From the NCBI GenBank assembly GCA_002404095.1, contig DHJA01000113.1, forward strand, positions 1 to 18,611: a stretch of DNA of 18,611 nt. The letters are read 5' to 3'. The notes below the pieces were generated by a model. That model did no database searches. It saw only the letters and a list, made by a program, of their open reading frames with translations, and was not told the origin of the DNA. The position numbers and the translations under genes are program-made. Source of the DNA: Planctomycetaceae bacterium UBA4732 (GTDB lineage Bacteria > Planctomycetota > Planctomycetia > Gemmatales > Gemmataceae). This document shows positions 15,855 through 18,611 of the stretch, one piece after another. Every line of letters starts with the position of its first letter. Position 1 is the first letter of the stretch.

Positions 15855-16274
15855 TTATAACTCGGCCCCAATTAGTTCGATTTGGACTTCAGCGACTTGG
15901 AGTTTCTTGTTTGTCTTGGGTCTCTTCCCTCCGACAGCGGCCGGCTCGGGGGCGGCTTTAGTCGCGTGGGACCGGCCGACTTGCTTAACCACGATCCGGC
16001 CGCCGACCGCCGCAAACGCCCGCAGGATTTGGTCGAGCGAAACATCGGAAGCCGCCTGCTCGATCTTGGCGATCCGCGGCTGGCTCGTCTTGATCCGGGC
16101 GGCCAATTGTTTTTGGGACAGATTCAGCGCCTCCCGCAGTCGGCGGACGGCCAAGGCCATTTCCACTCGGGCATCGAGCAGTTGTCGCTCTTGTTCGTTC
16201 ATCCCCAAGAAATCAGCGGCGTCTCCGAACCGCCAACCTGCCGCCTCCAAAGCCTTCCTCTTTTCAGATTCCAT
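15855..16274 (-). CDS. XRE-family helix-turn-helix antitoxin (HigA-like)
   Basis: The 139-residue protein has an N-terminal segment (MESEKRKALEAAGWRFGDAA, then DFLGMNEQER) that recurs in HigA-type antitoxins, followed by an XRE helix-turn-helix at about 42-92, with LSQKQLAARIKTSQPRIAKI as its core and ASDVSLDQILRAFAAVGG after it. I chose the ATG at 16274 because GGTGAT lies just upstream; an ATG at 16286 and a GTG at 16328 that overlaps the toxin stop (GTGA) are alternatives. The last 40-odd residues, Lys/Ala/Pro-rich and ending VQIELIGAEL, extend beyond the usual end of the domain. It lies directly downstream of the broken toxin gene. Expected role: bind the toxin and autorepress the operon through the palindromic operator. 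Confidence 0.85.
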   Translation of the reverse strand: MESEKRKALEAAGWRFGDAADFLGMNEQERQLLDARVEMALAVRRLREALNLSQKQLAARIKTSQPRIAKIEQAASDVSLDQILRAFAAVGGRIVVKQVGRSHATKAAPEPAAVGGKRPKTNKKLQVAEVQIELIGAEL

Positions 16275-16324
16275 AACTATCACCATAGATTTTATCGTAG
16301 ATCTCTGGTTATCAGGACGGGTGT

Positions 16325-16674
16325 TCACCGCCCCTTGTCCGTCTTGGATGACTCCTTCGCTTTCTTCACGACGTCATCGTAGTTCTTCAGCCGCTTCTTG
16401 CAACGGTCGATCACTTCCCGGAGAATCCTTTTCGTCTTCTTTGCGTATACTTCAAGGATCAGAATGGCGTTGGGGTCCACTCGGTACATGATGCGCCAGT
16501 TGTTTTGTCCATCCCGAACCCAACGCGCTCCCCCTCCTGGAGAAGTCGGAGGAGTTTGCCGGCCTCCTTCCTGCCTTCCTCGGTGAACGGGGGCGTTTTG
16601 ATTTCCCCATGCAGCCAGGCCACGGGCTTCCGCTCGCGCTCCGCCTTTCGACCCTCGTTCTCGCCCTTCGCCAT
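16325..16674 (-). pseudogene. Broken RelE/HigB-family toxin gene (deletion plus frameshift)
   Basis: The reading frame from the ATG at 16674 gives MAKGENEGRKAERERKPVAW, then LHGEIKTPPFTEEGRKEAGK and LLRLLQEGER, a good RelE/HigB (Gp49-like) N-terminal half. It then runs into unrelated residues and stops at 16459. The second half, WVRDGQNNWRIMYRVDP through ILILEVYAKKT and VIDRCKKRLKNYD, is in the next frame and ends at 16325. Family members carry about 20 residues between these halves (a stretch with SRPMPSIG and HELR) that is missing here, so one out-of-frame deletion near 16520-16535 explains both defects. An AAGGAAC ribosome-binding site and a strong promoter remain. Product is expected to be inactive. 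Confidence 0.82.
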
Positions 16675-16703
16675 CCCTTGTTCCTTGAGCCTTGGCCTCC
16701 GAC

Positions 16704-16732
16704 AATATATATCGTATACGATATATAGTCAA
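16704..16732 (-). promoter_or_regulatory. Promoter of the toxin-antitoxin operon
   Basis: On the minus strand TTGACT (16732-16727) and TATATT (16709-16704) are separated by exactly 17 bp, about 30 nt upstream of the toxin ATG. This near-consensus sigma-70 promoter overlaps the palindrome described separately. Confidence 0.8.
16706..16727. promoter_or_regulatory. 22-bp perfect palindrome, probable antitoxin operator
   Basis: The palindrome is centred on GTATAC (16714-16719) with the core TATATCGTATACGATATA and is perfect over 22 bp. It fills the promoter spacer and enters the -10 box. Antitoxins of the XRE type usually bind such dyads to repress their own operon; the pairing with this antitoxin is inferred from position. 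Confidence 0.75.
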
Positions 16733-16789
16733 CCGTGCAAAAACAAATCGTCAGGCTCCAGAGCGATCGGTTTCCCTCCGAGTTAGCCC

Positions 16790-18611
16790 TTATCCCTCGA
16801 ATCGCAGCAGTAAATCGCCGGCTTCCACCTGCGTGCCCGCCTGCACCAGCACCTCGGCGACGCGGCCCGCTTTCTCGGCGACCATCGTCGTCTCCATTTT
16901 CATCGCTTCGAGCGAAAATAGCTTCTGCCCGGCCGTCACTTCTTCGCCCGCGACGGCCAGCACGCGCACTACCAGGCCCGGCATCGGCGCTCCTACGTCC
17001 AGCGGATTGCCGGGCCGCGCCTTCGGCCGGCCGACCACGCGGCCGGCGAGCGCCTTGTCCATCACGACCGTCTCACGCGGCTGGCCGTTCAACTCAAAGA
17101 AGACGGTACGGCTGCCGTCCTCGTGCGGGTCGCCGACGGTCAGGAACTTCACGATCAGCGTCTTGCCGCGCTCGATGTCGATGCTGATTTCCTCGCCCGC
17201 TTCCATGCCGTAGAAAAACGCCGGCGTCGGTAGGACGCTCAAATCGGAGTATTTCGCTTCTTGAAGGGCGTATTCAGGGAATACGCGGGGATATAGCAGT
17301 TGCGTGACTACTTCGCGGTCGTTGACGGGCCGGCCGATGAGCTTTTCCAGGTCCGTGCGCGTGGCGGCGAAGTCGGCCGGCGCCATGCTGGCGCCGGGGC
17401 GTCCGGTCATTGGCGTACGCCCGCGCAGCACTCGCTTCTGTAACTTCTCCGGGAAGCCGCCCGGCGGTTCACCGAGCCGACCCTCGAAGAACTCCACCAC
17501 CGACTCGGGAAACGCCAGCTCGCGCGTCCCGTCGATGACCTCCGCCGGCGTCAGGTTATTGGCGACCATGAACAGAGCCATGTCGCCGACCACCTTGGAA
17601 GTCGGCGTCACTTTCACGATGTCGCCGAACATCTGATTGACCTCGGCGTACATCCGGCAGACTTCCGGCCAGCGCTCTTCCAGGCCGAGCGACGCCCCCT
17701 GAGCGTAGAGGTTCGTGTACTGGCCGCCCGGCATCTCGTTCTGATAAACATCGCCGGCTGGGGCGAGTTGGCCGGTCTCAAATGGAGAGTATAGGCCGCG
17801 CACCGCCTGCCAATAGTCGCCGGCTTCGCGCATGGCTTCATCGTCGAGACCCGTGTCGCGCGGCTGAAAACGCAGGGCCGCGACCAGGGCGTACATACTT
17901 GGCTGGCTGGTCATGCCGGACAGCGGCGCCATCGCGCAATCGACGACGGATACGCCTTCCTCTGCCGCTTTGAGGTAAGAGGCGATTTGTCCGCCGGCCG
18001 CGTCATGGGTGTGGAAGTGGACGGGTAGACCGACTTCCTGCTTGAGCGCGTGGACCAGTTTCCGCGCGGCATAGGGCTTAACCAGGCCCGCCATGTCCTT
18101 GATGGCCAGTAGGTTGGCGCCGAGTTTTTCGAGTTGCTTCGCCAACGTAATATAGTATTTCAGATCGTATTTGGTGCGATTCGAGTCGAGCAAGTCGCCG
18201 GTGTAACAGATGGCCGCCTCGCAGAGCATTCCAGAGTTGCGCACCGCCTCAATTGCCAGCTGCAAATTGGGTACGCCGTTGAGGGCGTCGAAGACGCGGA
18301 ACAGGTCGATGCCAGCTTGTGCCGACTCCTTGACGAAGGCGTGGACGACGTTATCCGGATAATTCGTATAGCCGACGGCGCTGGCCGAACGCAGCAGCAT
18401 CTGGAAGAGAATATTCGGCACGCGCTCACGCAGCTCGGCGAGGCGGTCCCACGGCGATTCCTTCAGGAAGCGCATGGATACGTCGAAGGTGGCGCCGCCC
18501 CACATTTCCAGCGAGAACAAACCGGACAATCGGGAGGCGTAAAAGCGGGCGATGCGCAGCATGTCGTAGGTGCGCATGCGCGTGGCGAGCAGCGACTGGT
18601 GGGCGTCGCGG
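16790..18611 (-). CDS. pyc: Pyruvate carboxylase, C-terminal part (cut by window edge)
   Basis: The gene runs off the right edge; the last 606 residues are present. Pyruvate carboxylase makes oxaloacetate from pyruvate, bicarbonate and ATP. The visible part starts RDAHQSLLATRMRTYDM, the beginning of the carboxyltransferase domain with its metal-binding Asp. It continues with NILFQMLLRSASAVGYTNYP, LLAIKDMAG (the Lys that becomes carboxylated) and HFHTHD (metal-binding His pair). After a linker with PPGGFPEKLQKRVLRG comes the PYC/OadA region, then a biotinyl domain with EAMKMET, whose Lys lies 35 residues from the C-terminus as expected. The PPGGFPE linker and NILFQMLLR favour full-length pyruvate carboxylase over an oxaloacetate decarboxylase alpha subunit, but the biotin carboxylase half is outside the window. 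Confidence 0.93.
   Translation of the reverse strand, partial: RDAHQSLLATRMRTYDMLRIARFYASRLSGLFSLEMWGGATFDVSMRFLKESPWDRLAELRERVPNILFQMLLRSASAVGYTNYPDNVVHAFVKESAQAGIDLFRVFDALNGVPNLQLAIEAVRNSGMLCEAAICYTGDLLDSNRTKYDLKYYITLAKQLEKLGANLLAIKDMAGLVKPYAARKLVHALKQEVGLPVHFHTHDAAGGQIASYLKAAEEGVSVVDCAMAPLSGMTSQPSMYALVAALRFQPRDTGLDDEAMREAGDYWQAVRGLYSPFETGQLAPAGDVYQNEMPGGQYTNLYAQGASLGLEERWPEVCRMYAEVNQMFGDIVKVTPTSKVVGDMALFMVANNLTPAEVIDGTRELAFPESVVEFFEGRLGEPPGGFPEKLQKRVLRGRTPMTGRPGASMAPADFAATRTDLEKLIGRPVNDREVVTQLLYPRVFPEYALQEAKYSDLSVLPTPAFFYGMEAGEEISIDIERGKTLIVKFLTVGDPHEDGSRTVFFELNGQPRETVVMDKALAGRVVGRPKARPGNPLDVGAPMPGLVVRVLAVAGEEVTAGQKLFSLEAMKMETTMVAEKAGRVAEVLVQAGTQVEAGDLLLRFEG

Noticed and set aside
16675..16732. 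A 5' start of the toxin frame at 16732 (TTG) giving a single 135-codon protein
   Set aside because: The start would lie in the -35 box, and the first half of that product is out of frame with the recognisable toxin N-terminus, so it does not represent an intact toxin.

Overview
The window reads as a GC-rich chromosomal segment of a planctomycete-like bacterium. This is inferred from three things: BlaR1-type M56 peptidases carrying very long extracytoplasmic regulatory-repeat tails, a DUF4058-type protein, and a lone Wza-like SLBB lipoprotein, mixed with ordinary housekeeping genes. No rRNA, tRNA, CRISPR array or intact transposon was seen. No gene-free stretch exceeds about 160 bp.

Layout. 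94-510 (+) is a small single-pass membrane protein of unknown function. 588-1287 (-) is a two-gene unit: an unknown 109-residue protein followed, after one base, by a coiled-coil tail-anchored protein. 1374-2669 (-) is seryl-tRNA synthetase and 2777-3922 (-) is citrate synthase; a perfect 33-nt inverted repeat sits between them. 4081-4797 (+) is a DUF4058-like protein and 4883-5635 (+) a polysaccharide-export-type lipoprotein.

5665-15733 (-) is the centrepiece. A BlaI-family repressor gene is followed by three tandem paralogous M56/BlaR1-like receptor proteases (about 1057, 1063 and 1035 residues). Each has four membrane segments, an intact HECAH zinc site, and about seven carboxypeptidase-regulatory-like modules where BlaR1 has its penicillin sensor. 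Only the first receptor has an intact blaI, joined by an ATGA overlap. The second and third are each preceded by a decayed 3' tail of blaI (31 and 11 codons), so the array arose by tandem duplication of a blaI-receptor cassette. The third receptor is a mosaic: its protease half is almost identical to receptor 2, while its tail resembles receptor 1. The blaI promoter is very clear (TTGACA, 18-bp spacer, TAGAAT), with a perfect TACA-GC-TGTA operator in the spacer and a near-perfect second operator over the likely start site.

15855-16732 (-) is a HigBA-like toxin-antitoxin locus with a strong promoter overlapping a 22-bp palindrome. The toxin gene is broken by a deletion/frameshift while the antitoxin remains intact. 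16790 to the right edge (-) is the C-terminal half of pyruvate carboxylase, cut by the window end.

Pyruvate carboxylase (oxaloacetate supply) and citrate synthase (oxaloacetate use) are metabolically linked but separated by the receptor array, so no operon link is claimed. By analogy with BlaR1-BlaI, the receptors are expected to sense something outside the cytoplasmic membrane through their repeat tails and activate the cytoplasmic zinc protease, leading to BlaI removal and derepression of the array. The ligand is unknown.
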